DNA from: CAWBQO01 sp963790965
Lineage (GTDB): Bacteria; Bacteroidota; Rhodothermia; Rhodothermales; DASSAV01
Direction: 5' to 3'
DNA: 64,000 bases
Assembly: GCA_963790965.1 (NCBI GenBank)
Contig: CAWBQO010000003.1
Coordinates: 248,001 to 312,000, forward strand
Shown piece after piece: positions 54,541 to 63,579 of the stretch. How positions within the stretch are numbered: position 1 is the stretch's first letter; each line of letters opens with the position of its first letter. The notes beneath the pieces were generated by a model. It saw only the letters and a program-made list of their open reading frames with translations, ran no database searches and had not been told where the DNA came from. Both the position numbers and the translations under genes were made by a program.

Positions 54541-55235
54541 GGTTTCCAGCTAAAAAGAACCTCCACGCGCCGGTTCTTGGCCCGGCCTTCCGGCGTGGTG
54601 TTGCTCGCGATGGGGTGATATTCGCCGTATCCGGTTGCAACCAGATGGTCCGGCGGGAGGGACGTTTTCTGTTCGAGAAAGAACCGGACGACGGTGGCGG
54701 CCCGGCTGGCCGAAAGCTCCCAGTTCGAAGGGAACACGGATGTTTGGATCGGCACGTTGTCCGTGTGTCCCTCCACTACCACGGATTGCACGCGGTCGCC
54801 GATGATCCCGCTGATCCGGGCAAGGATGTCCTGAGCCGGCTCTTTCAGCACTGCTTCACCGGAGCGAAACATCACGGAGTCAGTGATGACGAGGTGAACG
54901 CCGCGCTCTGTGAGGTTGAGCTGGATCTTGTGTTCGAGGCCCTGTTCCTTCAGATAGGCCCCAAGTTCCTCGAAACGCTCGGCCTCTTCCTTTTCGGGAC
55001 TCTGGCCGGGCGGCGAAATAGACCCTGCGGGGGAGACGACGGACGGCTGGGTAAACACGCCCGTTCCGCCCTGAAAGTAACTGAGGGCTTCTTTGAACTT
55101 CTTGACCTGAACCTCGGACATGGAGACGATTAGCACGAAAAACGTGAGCAGCAGCGTCGCCATATCGCTGAAGGTGGACATCCAGAAGGGCGCCGTCGGG
55201 GCACCGTCTTCATCGTCGTCGTATGCTTCGCTCAA
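54507..55235 (-). CDS. motB: Flagellar stator protein MotB
   Basis: 242 residues. The single transmembrane helix has the ion-carrying D24 in TFSDMATLLLTFFVLIVSM, then a plug-like linker and an OmpA-type peptidoglycan-binding domain (VVVEGHTDNVPIQ, NWELSASRAATVV, RAKNRRVEVLF). Proton versus sodium use cannot be fixed, although FSDM...SMSE resembles PomB/MotS rather than E. coli MotB. It follows motA by 30 bp and overlaps fliL. Confidence 0.93.
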   Translation of the reverse strand: MSEAYDDDEDGAPTAPFWMSTFSDMATLLLTFFVLIVSMSEVQVKKFKEALSYFQGGTGVFTQPSVVSPAGSISPPGQSPEKEEAERFEELGAYLKEQGLEHKIQLNLTERGVHLVITDSVMFRSGEAVLKEPAQDILARISGIIGDRVQSVVVEGHTDNVPIQTSVFPSNWELSASRAATVVRFFLEQKTSLPPDHLVATGYGEYHPIASNTTPEGRAKNRRVEVLFSWKPWQNSPIPQPI

Positions 55236-55265
55236 GGGCGTCCTCGGTTTTCAGGTGAAGGGAGG

Positions 55266-56057
55266 CTACGCCGCGCGGGCGAGCGGTGCGGGTTCAGTGG
55301 CCGTTTTGGCTGCCTTCTCGTCCTTGAGGAAAAGGCCCAGGCGTTTCTCGACCATGCTCGGACTCTCGCCGCGAACGATGCCGAGGATGCCGGCCCGGAT
55401 TAACTCCTGTTCCTGAAGCGCGAGTCCAGACTGCGTCTTGAGTTTCACGGCAACGGGAAGGAAAATGAGGTTGGCAAGAAGCGCGCCGTAGAAGGTTGTC
55501 ACCATTGCGACGGCCATGCCCGCGCCGATCTGCGTCGGGTCGGCGAGGTTCTGCATCATTTGGATGAGACCAATGAGCGTGCCAATCATGCCGAAGGCCG
55601 GCGCGTAGGAGCCGAGATTGTTGAACAGGCGCGGCCCGAGTGAACGCGCGCGCGCCTCGCCTCCGATACGGTCCCGCATCAAAACGTCTATTTCCGATTC
55701 GTCTATGCCGTCCACGGCCATCTCGAGTCCGAAGCGCACAAACGGATGCGATACCTCCTCCATTTTGCGGTCGAGCGCGAGCAGCCCGTCGCGCCGTGCG
55801 ATGCGCGCGAAGTCGGTCATGTCCGCAATGCGCTGCTGAAGGTCGGGCGTTTCGAACTTGAACATACCAAGGATCAGTTTCGGCACCTCGCCCAGCTCCG
55901 TGAAGGAGTGGGCTACCACGGCGGCCGCAATCGTGCCGCCGAGCGTGAGGACGAGAGAGGGTACGTCGAAGAAGGTTGCCCACCCCGTGCCCATAAAGAT
56001 GGACCCGAAGATGAGAACAAACCCTAAGACCAGCCCTATCGGCGTAGATTTCTCCAT
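55266..56057 (-). CDS. motA: Flagellar stator protein MotA
   Basis: 263 residues, four membrane helices. Key segments: IGLVLGFVLIFGSIFMG (helix 1), GGTIAAAVVA (helix 2), GSYAPAFGMIGTLIGLIQMM (helix 3) and VTTFYGALLANLIFLPVA (helix 4), with a cytoplasmic loop carrying charged residues that contact the rotor. Closest in look to PomA/MotP. First gene of the operon motA-motB-fliL-fliM-fliN. Confidence 0.94.
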   Translation of the reverse strand: MEKSTPIGLVLGFVLIFGSIFMGTGWATFFDVPSLVLTLGGTIAAAVVAHSFTELGEVPKLILGMFKFETPDLQQRIADMTDFARIARRDGLLALDRKMEEVSHPFVRFGLEMAVDGIDESEIDVLMRDRIGGEARARSLGPRLFNNLGSYAPAFGMIGTLIGLIQMMQNLADPTQIGAGMAVAMVTTFYGALLANLIFLPVAVKLKTQSGLALQEQELIRAGILGIVRGESPSMVEKRLGLFLKDEKAAKTATEPAPLARAA

Positions 56058-56486
56058 GCGCTCGTCAATCCGGCCGACACTTGATTTCTATTGAGAAGGA
56101 GCATTCAGTTAGCCGACGGCGCACCGCGGTTTACCAGTTCCAATCGCTTTACGGCAGCCGGTACCCACGTTTTCTCAAGACGTGTGGACACAGGCCTCCG
56201 CAGCACTGCCCTTTCGGGGCGATGTACCCTCTTCGTATCGGATGCGGCGGCCTGCGCTTAAGTGAAATTGCGCCTCATGGACTGTAAAACGCGGCGCTTG
56301 CCGCACACTGCGCTGCACGAAACCGGGGCGGCTGCCGTGGGTACACGGTAACGAGCACGTAACTACAGGCTAATCCACGGCTTATCGATCCGAACCGGCT
56401 ACAACGATCATTCTGCGCTTGGTAAGTGCGTCCGGCTTCTGCGAGGGCAGCGCCCGGCGGATTAGGAGCGCGACGCCTGTTGTGTT
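56058..56486. other. Divergent intergenic region, motA and barrel gene
   Basis: 429 bp between two divergent genes; it should contain both promoters. No frame is supported. Two 8-bp sequences, GGCAGCCG and TACCCACG (56153-56169), recur as reverse complements (56329-56343) in an order that cannot form one simple hairpin. No sigma-28 promoter is clear. Confidence 0.4.
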
Positions 56487-59400
56487 ATGACGTTGAACCG
56501 GATTGCTGCCGTGCTGCTCGCTGTGCTCGTGGGTTCGTCCCACGTGGCTACGGCTCAGTACAAACCCGGCTCAGCGGAAGACTTTGCCGCACTTGTGCCG
56601 TATGCTTCGCTTGCGTACGCGCCCGCCTTTTACGATGCAGACCTCAACCTGCCGCCCGATACCGCCGCAGCGGTGGGGCGCTTGCGCATAGACGCAAGGG
56701 AGGACACGGCTTCGGTTGAGGCGGAGGCGCTTCGGAGGTTCGTTTTCCGGCCCGTCTACAGGCGTCACGCCGTTATGGCCTTCGCAGAAGCACCGTCCGA
56801 CACTGCAGTCGGGGCGGTGGTGCCGCCGGCGACTTCCTCGGTTCAACCGGGCGGCGACTTCCTCGGAAACCCTCGTCTGAAGCGTTCCGGCTCCATCTCG
56901 CGCGGCATGACGGCCGGCAACCGTCGCGATGTGTCGGTGGAATCGGGGCTGCGGATGGAGCTTTCCGGTGAGATTGCGGAGGGCGTCAGCGTTCAGGCCG
57001 TCATGACGGACGAGAACACGCCCATCCAGCCGGAAGGCACGACGCAGCGGCTCAGCGAGTTTGACAAGGTTGCAATCGGCATCCAGTCGAAGTACGGATC
57101 GGCGGATCTTGGCGACTTTGACCTTGCATTCAGGGCGTCCCACTACGCCGAGTTCAATCGAAAGCTGCAGGGCGCGACCTTCCGCCTTGCGGCTCCGGCA
57201 TCAGACGGCGGCGTGTTTGGCGGCGGGCAAGTCAGGGTGGCCGCTGCCGTGGCCCGAGGGCAATACCGGCAGGAAGAGCTTCGCCCTATCGACGGCGTTC
57301 AGGGGCCGTACAGGCTGACGGGCAGCGCCGGCGAGTCGTTCATCATCGTTATCGCCGGCTCCGAGGTGGTTTACATGGACGGCGTGCGCCTCGAGCGAGG
57401 GGAAACGAACGACTATGTCATCGACTACCAGACTGGCGAGATCACCTTCACCGCCGCGCGGCTAGTGACGGACCACCGCCGCATCGTGGTGGAGTTTCAG
57501 TACACTTCGCACGAGTATACGCGCGCTTTCACCGGCATGGAGATGGAGACGCGGTGGGGTTTGCGCGACGACGGAAGCGCCCGCGCGACCCTCGGAATGA
57601 CGTTCCTGCGCGAGGCAGACAGCCGCCGGATGGGATCCGAACTGGGCTTCTCGCACCTTGATTCCCTGCTCATTGCGTCGAGCGGGGATGCGCCTGCGTT
57701 CCGCTCCGGCGCTGAGCCGGTCGTCGGCCGCTTTGACCCGGAAGCGCCTTTCGCTCAGTATCTGCGACGAATAGTGCCGACAGAGGCGGGTGCGGACACC
57801 ATCTTCGTTCCGGTACGATCCCTGCCCGCCGATACGGTCCGCGTTTATCGTGTGCGTTTCACCTTTGCCGGTGAAGGAAAGGGAAGTTACCGCCGTTCCA
57901 CCGCGTCTGCGAACGGAGTGGAGTATGAGTACGAGGGAAGGGGGCTTGGCGGGTACTTGCCCGTGAGGCAGTTGCCAAAGCCTTCGCAGCAGCATGTACT
58001 GGATCTGAATGGGAGCATTGAACCGCTGCCGGGCGTGCGGCTGCACGGGGAATGGGCGCGGTCGCTGCTGGACGAGAACCGACTTTCAAACTTGGACGAA
58101 GCGGATAATGTGGGTCATGCGCACCTCGCCGGCGTCGAAATCGCCCCGCTCGGCGTAGGGCCGCTGGGGAAGCTCTCCGCCCGGTATGAATGGCGCAAGA
58201 CAGCCGCGCATTTTCCCCCGTTCAACCGGGTGCGCCCTGTCGAATTCGCCCGCCGGTGGAATATTGGTGCCGATGCTACGACGCTCGGGATGCAGGAAGA
58301 CCCGGGTGGCCGGGAAGAGACGCACGAAGCCGGGGCGACCGTCGCCTTTTCGGAACGGAGCCGCTGGTCGGGGGAGTGGGGCAGCATTCGGCTCGGGGAA
58401 GCATTTGCCGGCACCCGGTGGGAGACGGGCGGGGCGCTTGCGGAAGCGCATGGACCACAACTCGAAGGGCGCATCGAGTATATCGAGAGCCGCGACTCGT
58501 TGCGCGCGGAGACCGGTTCGTGGCTGAGACAATCGGGAGCCGTCTCGCAACCGCTCCTCGCAGGTCGGTTCTTGCCGCGGTTTGAAGTTGAATTCGAAAG
58601 CCGCCGCCAGTCGCCGCTTGGGAGCGACAGTCTGACGTTCGGTTCTCTCGGGTTTGCCGCTTACCGGCCGGCGCTGCACTGGACGCAAGATCACTTCGAG
58701 GCGGGGACTTCCCTGGAGTACCGCCGTGAGAAAGACCCGAACCGCGGCGCGCTGCAGCACTCGGCCGATTCCTGGACGCTTCAGAGTCAGGTCAAAGTTC
58801 GCGGTCAGGGTTCCTTCTTTGCAGATGCGACGGCCGGATATCGGGTCAGGGAGATCGATCCCACGTTTGCGGCGGTTCGTGGTTCGGAGGCCACGGAGTC
58901 CGTCATTCTGAAGGGGAATGCGTCCTGGGCACCGCTAAGGCGGGCGGTTGATGCGAGCGCGTTTTACGAAGGGCTTACCGAGCGCACGCCGCAGATGCAG
59001 GAAGTATTCATCCGCACGGACGCGGAATACGGCCAGTTCTCCTGGGAGGACCTGAATGGCGACGGTCTGCCGCAGACGGATGAGTTCCTTCCCGAGCGCA
59101 CGCCAAACGAGGGGCTGTACGTCGCTGCTTTTCTGCCGTCCGATACGCTCGTGGGCGTCGTCGGGGTGCAGGCCCGGTTCAGACTACAACTCGATCCTTC
59201 CCGCAAGTGGCGGGGCCGGTCGGGGCTTCCCGGCATCCTGTCGAATGTAAGCACGCGCTCGACGTTCGAGGTACAGGAGAAGAGTCGTGACGCGGATCTG
59301 GCAGCTATCTACGCGCTCAACCTGAGCCACTTTCTTAACCCCGCCACCACGATGAACGGCCGTATTCGTGTTGCGCAGGACGTTTACTTGTTCAAGGGGA

Positions 59401-59999
59401 AGCCGGCATTCGGCCTCGATCTTGGCTTTAATCAGGTGCGGTCGCTTTCGCAACTTAGCGGAGGGCTGGAGCGGCGGTCTTTGCAGTCCTGGCGAGCCGA
59501 AGCGCGCGTTCGCCCGAGCGAGTTCTGGAGCGGCCGTCTGCTTGCGGAACGCGAACGCAACCGCGTCGAGAGTCGGCGCTACGCCTCGCGTACGTTCGAC
59601 ATCGACGCGCTGCGGCTTCACCCGGAGATGTCGTTCAATCCGTCGCGCGGCGTGCAGGTTCTTGCCGGACTTGCGGGGGCGTGGAAAGAGGATCTCGCCG
59701 CCTCGCGATCGGCTCGTGTGCTTCGGTTGCCTCTCGAGACGCGGCTGTCCGTTCCGGGGCGGATGCAAGTGACCGCGCGGCTGGAGGCAGCGGACGTGCG
59801 CCTCTCCGGCGGTGCGGTTGGTCTGGCAGAGTACGAACTCACCGACGGTCGGGGGCCTGGCCGCTCATTTCTGTGGAGCGCGGGCGCGGACTATACTCTA
59901 AATAGCTACATCAGGGCCACGCTGGCCTATGACGGCCGTGCGCCCTCCGGCGCTCCCGTCGTTCACACCATGCGGCTGCAGATGACGGCGCTGTTTTAG
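56487..59999 (+). CDS. Very large outer-membrane barrel protein, SprA-like N-terminal region
   Basis: 1170 residues from ATG 56487 with a signal peptide (IAAVLLAVLVGSSHVATA). Residues about 130-340 contain LKRSGSISRGMTAGNRRDV, MELSGEIAEGVSVQAVMTDE, IQPEGTTQRLSEFDKV and LGDFDLAF, the recurrent pattern of SprA/Sov-like proteins in the FCB group. A DYVIDYQTGEITFTA segment follows. The remaining 800 residues alternate polar and hydrophobic in strand lengths typical of a giant barrel, ending in a Phe. It is half the length of true SprA (about 2400), so translocon function in type IX secretion is not implied. Convergent with murA. Confidence 0.7.
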   Translation: MTLNRIAAVLLAVLVGSSHVATAQYKPGSAEDFAALVPYASLAYAPAFYDADLNLPPDTAAAVGRLRIDAREDTASVEAEALRRFVFRPVYRRHAVMAFAEAPSDTAVGAVVPPATSSVQPGGDFLGNPRLKRSGSISRGMTAGNRRDVSVESGLRMELSGEIAEGVSVQAVMTDENTPIQPEGTTQRLSEFDKVAIGIQSKYGSADLGDFDLAFRASHYAEFNRKLQGATFRLAAPASDGGVFGGGQVRVAAAVARGQYRQEELRPIDGVQGPYRLTGSAGESFIIVIAGSEVVYMDGVRLERGETNDYVIDYQTGEITFTAARLVTDHRRIVVEFQYTSHEYTRAFTGMEMETRWGLRDDGSARATLGMTFLREADSRRMGSELGFSHLDSLLIASSGDAPAFRSGAEPVVGRFDPEAPFAQYLRRIVPTEAGADTIFVPVRSLPADTVRVYRVRFTFAGEGKGSYRRSTASANGVEYEYEGRGLGGYLPVRQLPKPSQQHVLDLNGSIEPLPGVRLHGEWARSLLDENRLSNLDEADNVGHAHLAGVEIAPLGVGPLGKLSARYEWRKTAAHFPPFNRVRPVEFARRWNIGADATTLGMQEDPGGREETHEAGATVAFSERSRWSGEWGSIRLGEAFAGTRWETGGALAEAHGPQLEGRIEYIESRDSLRAETGSWLRQSGAVSQPLLAGRFLPRFEVEFESRRQSPLGSDSLTFGSLGFAAYRPALHWTQDHFEAGTSLEYRREKDPNRGALQHSADSWTLQSQVKVRGQGSFFADATAGYRVREIDPTFAAVRGSEATESVILKGNASWAPLRRAVDASAFYEGLTERTPQMQEVFIRTDAEYGQFSWEDLNGDGLPQTDEFLPERTPNEGLYVAAFLPSDTLVGVVGVQARFRLQLDPSRKWRGRSGLPGILSNVSTRSTFEVQEKSRDADLAAIYALNLSHFLNPATTMNGRIRVAQDVYLFKGKPAFGLDLGFNQVRSLSQLSGGLERRSLQSWRAEARVRPSEFWSGRLLAERERNRVESRRYASRTFDIDALRLHPEMSFNPSRGVQVLAGLAGAWKEDLAASRSARVLRLPLETRLSVPGRMQVTARLEAADVRLSGGAVGLAEYELTDGRGPGRSFLWSAGADYTLNSYIRATLAYDGRAPSGAPVVHTMRLQMTALF

Positions 60000-60037
60000 A
60001 GGGGCCGCTTCTCGTTCATGACGCGGCGGCCTCTAAA
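59995..60037. terminator. Bidirectional hairpin spanning two stop codons
   Basis: Outer stem tttagagg/cctctaaa (8 bp) plus inner ccgc/gcgg. The left arm includes the barrel gene's TAG and the loop holds the murA stop, so one hairpin ends both convergent genes. Confidence 0.5.
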
Positions 60038-61332
60038 GCAACTTCGCTGAACTCCTCGTAAGCTTCTCTTCGCACGACCGCTCCCGCGCCCTGCAGCTTT
60101 CCTTCGAGGTTCTCGTAGCCTCGGTCCAGGTGGTAGATGCGCCGGACGTGCGTTTCGCCATCAGCGACCATTCCTGCGAGCACGAGCGCCACGCTTCCTC
60201 GAAGGTCGGTGCTCATGACCTGTGCTCCTTTAATGGCTCTTCCGCCGTGTACCGTCACCTGGTTGCCCACCACGGCCGCCTGGATGCCCATGCGTTCAAG
60301 CTCGGGCACATGCGCGAAGCGGTCCGTGTAGATCTTGTCGATGACGTATCCGTCGCCGTCGGCCTGCGTCAGGAGAACGGTCCACTGGGCCTGAAGGTCG
60401 GTGGGAAAGCCGGGATAAACGCCGGTTTCGATGGAGACCGGTTCAATCCGTTCGGGCGCGACCACGTCAACATAATCCGGTCCGAAAGTGAACGGGACGC
60501 CGGTGCGCGCGAAGGCTTCCACGAAGGCACCGCCGAGGTGCCTTGGCTCGGCATTGGTCATTCGGATGCGCGTGCCCGGACGTTTGCTCATGGCGGCCGC
60601 GATCATAAAGGTGCCAAGCTCGATCCGGTCGGGGCAGTTTCGGAAGGTGACCGGATTTAGCGCGTCCACCCCTTCCATCTCAATGGTACTGGTTCCGATC
60701 CCCTCGACGTGCGCGCCCATTGCCTGCAGCATCTCCCCAAAGACGACCACGTCCGGCTCGCGCGCGGCGTTTTCGAGGCGCGTCGTTCCGCGGGCGCGGG
60801 AGGCGGCCAGCATCAGATTGATGGTCGCACCGACGCTCGACGGGTTCATTGCAAATACGCCGCCGCGCAGGCGTCCACCGGGTGCCCGGGCAACGACGTA
60901 TCCTTCTTCCAGTTCGATCTCCGCGCCGAGGGCGCGCATGCCTTCGAGGTGGAGGTTCACAGGGCGTGGTCCCCACGCGCAGCCGCCGGGCAGCGAAACA
61001 CGGGCCTCGCCGCAGCGGCCGAGCAGCGCGCCAAGCATATAGAAAGACGCGCGCATCTTCTTGACGAGGTCGTAGGGCGCTTCGGGAAAGGAGACCCGCG
61101 TAGCGTCAATGTGCATGACGTGCGAGGACGTGTCGAACTGCACGGTAGCCCCGACGACCCGGAGCACGTGCGCGAAGGTGGTCACGTCGCGCAAGTTGGG
61201 CACGTTCTGCAGCACCGTCACGCCGGGGGCCAGAAGGGCCGCCGTCATGAGCGGGAGCGCCGTGTTTTTGGAGCCGCTAACCTCGAGTTCTCCTCGGAGG
61301 TGGTGCCCGCCTTCAATAACAAATTTGTCCAT
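60016..61332 (-). CDS. murA: UDP-N-acetylglucosamine 1-carboxyvinyltransferase MurA
   Basis: 438 residues from ATG 61332 (TTG directly before it). SGSKNTALP with K22, the catalytic C118 in LPGGCAWGPRPVNLH (fosfomycin target), and FPTDLQAQW are all present. It adds enolpyruvate to UDP-GlcNAc, the first committed step of peptidoglycan synthesis. The Cys shows the fosfomycin-sensitive form. It stands alone, divergent from the desulfurase by 345 bp. Confidence 0.96.
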   Translation of the reverse strand: MDKFVIEGGHHLRGELEVSGSKNTALPLMTAALLAPGVTVLQNVPNLRDVTTFAHVLRVVGATVQFDTSSHVMHIDATRVSFPEAPYDLVKKMRASFYMLGALLGRCGEARVSLPGGCAWGPRPVNLHLEGMRALGAEIELEEGYVVARAPGGRLRGGVFAMNPSSVGATINLMLAASRARGTTRLENAAREPDVVVFGEMLQAMGAHVEGIGTSTIEMEGVDALNPVTFRNCPDRIELGTFMIAAAMSKRPGTRIRMTNAEPRHLGGAFVEAFARTGVPFTFGPDYVDVVAPERIEPVSIETGVYPGFPTDLQAQWTVLLTQADGDGYVIDKIYTDRFAHVPELERMGIQAAVVGNQVTVHGGRAIKGAQVMSTDLRGSVALVLAGMVADGETHVRRIYHLDRGYENLEGKLQGAGAVVRREAYEEFSEVALEAAAS

Positions 61333-61677
61333 CAAGATGTACCGTTTTAAGCTCCGCGCGCCTCAATACTTACCCTGCCCTTCATTCAATTAGAAACTGA
61401 TGGGCTGCTCTTTGGATCGAACTTCGACCACAATTTTACACGGCGCTGCAGCGGTTCGGCCGCGAGTCCTTCTGCCTGTTCTGCGGCGTGCCGAGTGTGC
61501 AAAGTGAGGAGAAAAGCTCGTCAAGTGGCGCACCGCAACACGTACGATCCATTGCAGGCGGCGCGCTGCGGCAGAGGCGAGAAGATAGTCAATTTGGATG
61601 GGCAGAAACGAACCACCGGGCAGGCTTTAGCGTTGCCTGAAGGGCAACTTTTTTGCAGCCCTTACACTCACGCACGG
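61333..61677. other. Divergent leader region murA / desulfurase
   Basis: 345 bp. No supported gene, although the desulfurase frame is open back to 61495. The right part contains an intrinsic-terminator-like hairpin 24 bp before the desulfurase start. Confidence 0.45.
61632..61654 (+). terminator. Terminator-like hairpin in desulfurase leader
   Basis: Stem gttgcc/ggcaac (arms 61632-61637 and 61643-61648), 5-nt loop, followed by six T (61649-61654), ends 23 bp before the ATG at 61678. The right arm's agggc can instead pair with gccct at 61658-61662, a possible alternative fold. Confidence 0.5.
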
Positions 61678-62868
61678 ATGAAACAGCGGGTATATCTCGA
61701 TTATGCGGCAACAACGCCGCTGGACGCGCGGGTGCTGGAGAAGATGCTGCCGCACCTGCGGGAGCCGTCCGGCAATCCGTCCTCCGTTCATACGCTGGGG
61801 CGGCGTGCGAGAGCGACCGTCGAATCTTGCCGCGAGCGCATTGCGGATCATCTCGGTTGCGAACCGGCGGAGATCGTCTTCACGAGCGGGGGCACGGAAT
61901 CGGACAACCTGGCCTTGCACGGCCTCCGTCCCGCTGACAAGCCGGGTTTGCTCACGTCGACCGCTGAACATGAGGCCATTCTGCGCCCGGCCGAACGGCT
62001 GCAATCGCAGGGCGTGCCCGTAGCTTTCGTTTCGCCCGGCGCGGACGGACGTGTTGGGCCTAAAGCTGTGGAGGAGGGGCTGGCACCGGCCGCCGGACTG
62101 GTGTCGATCATGCACGCGAACAACGAAACGGGCGCGCGTTCGCCGGTCTCGGGTATTGCGGAGCGCTGCCGGGCGCGTGGCGTCCTTGTGCATACCGATG
62201 CCGTACAAACGGCCGGTATTCTCCCGTTGCAAGTGAACGACCTTGGGGTAGACGCGCTCTCGCTGACGGCGCACAAGCTCTACGGACCGCGAGGCGTGGG
62301 CGTGCTCTACGTTCGCTCGGGCTGCGACCTCGTGCCGCTGGTGGAAGGCGGCGCGCAGGAGCGGCGGCGGCGTGGCGGAACAGAAAATGTCGCCGGCATC
62401 GTTGGCCTTGCCGCGGCTATGGATCTTGCCGCCGAGGAAAGTTCGGGCCGCTGGGCGCATCTCGTGGATCTGCGCAGCTACCTCTTTGCTGCGCTCGACG
62501 AGGCCCTGCCGGTGCCGTTCGTTCTCAACACGCCCCGCAGCGTTGAAGCGTCCGTGCCGCACATCGTGAACATCGCCTTTCCGCCAGTCGATGGTCAGCC
62601 GCTCGATGGCGAAATGTTGCTGCTAAACCTGGATCTGGAGGGCGTTTGCGTTTCTGCAGGAAGCGCATGCACGAGCGGTGCCCTGCAGCCGAGCCACGTT
62701 CTTACCGCAATGGGCCTGCCGCGAGAAACGGCCTCTGCAGCCGTGCGGTTCTCTTTCGGCAAGGAGACCACACGGCAGGAGATCGACTTCACCGTGGAAC
62801 GCCTTGCGGCTATTTTGAAACGAATGGCGCAGGTGCCCGGCGTCAGTACCCTCGTGCGACCAACATGA
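61678..62868 (+). CDS. Cysteine desulfurase (IscS/NifS-like)
   Basis: 396 residues from ATG 61678; the frame is open 61 codons further up but that part lacks similarity and spans a terminator-like hairpin. MKQRVYLDYAATTPLD is the canonical start. PLP lysine K200 (LTAHKLYGP), H98 over the ring (TAEHEAIL), and catalytic C331 in SAGSACTSG, the group I loop. It frees sulfur from cysteine for Fe-S clusters and tRNA thiolation, for example via MnmA. The next gene overlaps by ATGA. Confidence 0.93.
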   Translation: MKQRVYLDYAATTPLDARVLEKMLPHLREPSGNPSSVHTLGRRARATVESCRERIADHLGCEPAEIVFTSGGTESDNLALHGLRPADKPGLLTSTAEHEAILRPAERLQSQGVPVAFVSPGADGRVGPKAVEEGLAPAAGLVSIMHANNETGARSPVSGIAERCRARGVLVHTDAVQTAGILPLQVNDLGVDALSLTAHKLYGPRGVGVLYVRSGCDLVPLVEGGAQERRRRGGTENVAGIVGLAAAMDLAAEESSGRWAHLVDLRSYLFAALDEALPVPFVLNTPRSVEASVPHIVNIAFPPVDGQPLDGEMLLLNLDLEGVCVSAGSACTSGALQPSHVLTAMGLPRETASAAVRFSFGKETTRQEIDFTVERLAAILKRMAQVPGVSTLVRPT

Positions 62869-63554
62869 CAAACAGCCGCGAGGCTTTGATCTTGTTTGCT
62901 CCGGAGTGGGCTTCATCTCCGGACGAGACGAGCATGATGCCCTACCTCTCACCGAAAGAGGTTGGGATGCTCTATGACGCGTTCCTTTTGGACGCGCTGG
63001 AGCAGTACGGCCGCCTCGGAGTGGACGTGCGCCTTTACGCGGAACATGCAGGGGTGCTGCGAAGCAAGTTCGCGGCAACGCCCGGCGTAGTCTTCATCGA
63101 CGTGACGGGCGGAGATTACGGGCAGCGGATGGCGCAAGCGTGCGTCGAAACGTTTAGTCTTGGATACGAACGAATCGTCGTCACGAGCGCGAATCACCCG
63201 ACGCTGCCGGAGGAGTTCATAAGGATGGCGTTCGAGAGTCTCGATGCCCCGCTTTCTGCATCCATCGGTCCAAGTGAGGACGGCGGGTACTATCTTCTGG
63301 GGATGAACGACTTTTTCTCCGGCCTCTTCGCCGATGTCATCACCAGACGTGACACGTATTTTGACGATACCATGGAGCGCCTGACGGATGCGAACCGCAC
63401 CGTTACCGTGCTTCCAACATGGTACGGCATCGACCGTCCCGCCGATCTCGTTCGGCTTTCGTCCGACTTGCGCCCGGCCGGCGAGGCGTTGCCAAATACC
63501 CGTCGTATCATGGAGGCGTTGCAGTCTAAAATCGACCTGTTAGCCGGAAAGTAG
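62865..63554 (+). CDS. TIGR04282/DUF2064-type glycosyltransferase-like protein
   Basis: 229 residues from ATG 62865, overlapping the desulfurase stop as ATGA, so translation is coupled. The core GPSEDGGYYLLGM and the SANHPTLPEEFI segment are hallmarks of this nucleotidyltransferase-like family, sometimes named arsenosugar biosynthesis glycosyltransferase. LILFAPEW lacks the common KxPxxG start loop, so substrate binding may differ. No arsenic genes are near. Confidence 0.78.
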   Translation: MTNSREALILFAPEWASSPDETSMMPYLSPKEVGMLYDAFLLDALEQYGRLGVDVRLYAEHAGVLRSKFAATPGVVFIDVTGGDYGQRMAQACVETFSLGYERIVVTSANHPTLPEEFIRMAFESLDAPLSASIGPSEDGGYYLLGMNDFFSGLFADVITRRDTYFDDTMERLTDANRTVTVLPTWYGIDRPADLVRLSSDLRPAGEALPNTRRIMEALQSKIDLLAGK

Positions 63555-63579
63555 CCCTTTTCCTTATTGCGAGGTTTTT

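Noticed and set aside
40775..56108. Shared 14-mer agaaggagcattca at 40775 and about 56094
   Set aside because: An exact 14-mer pair is expected by chance in 64 kb, and the sites have different contexts.
56114..56133. TAAA plus GCCG/CTAA elements upstream of motA resembling a sigma-28 promoter
   Set aside because: At the required 15-bp spacing only three of eight bases of the -10 box match.
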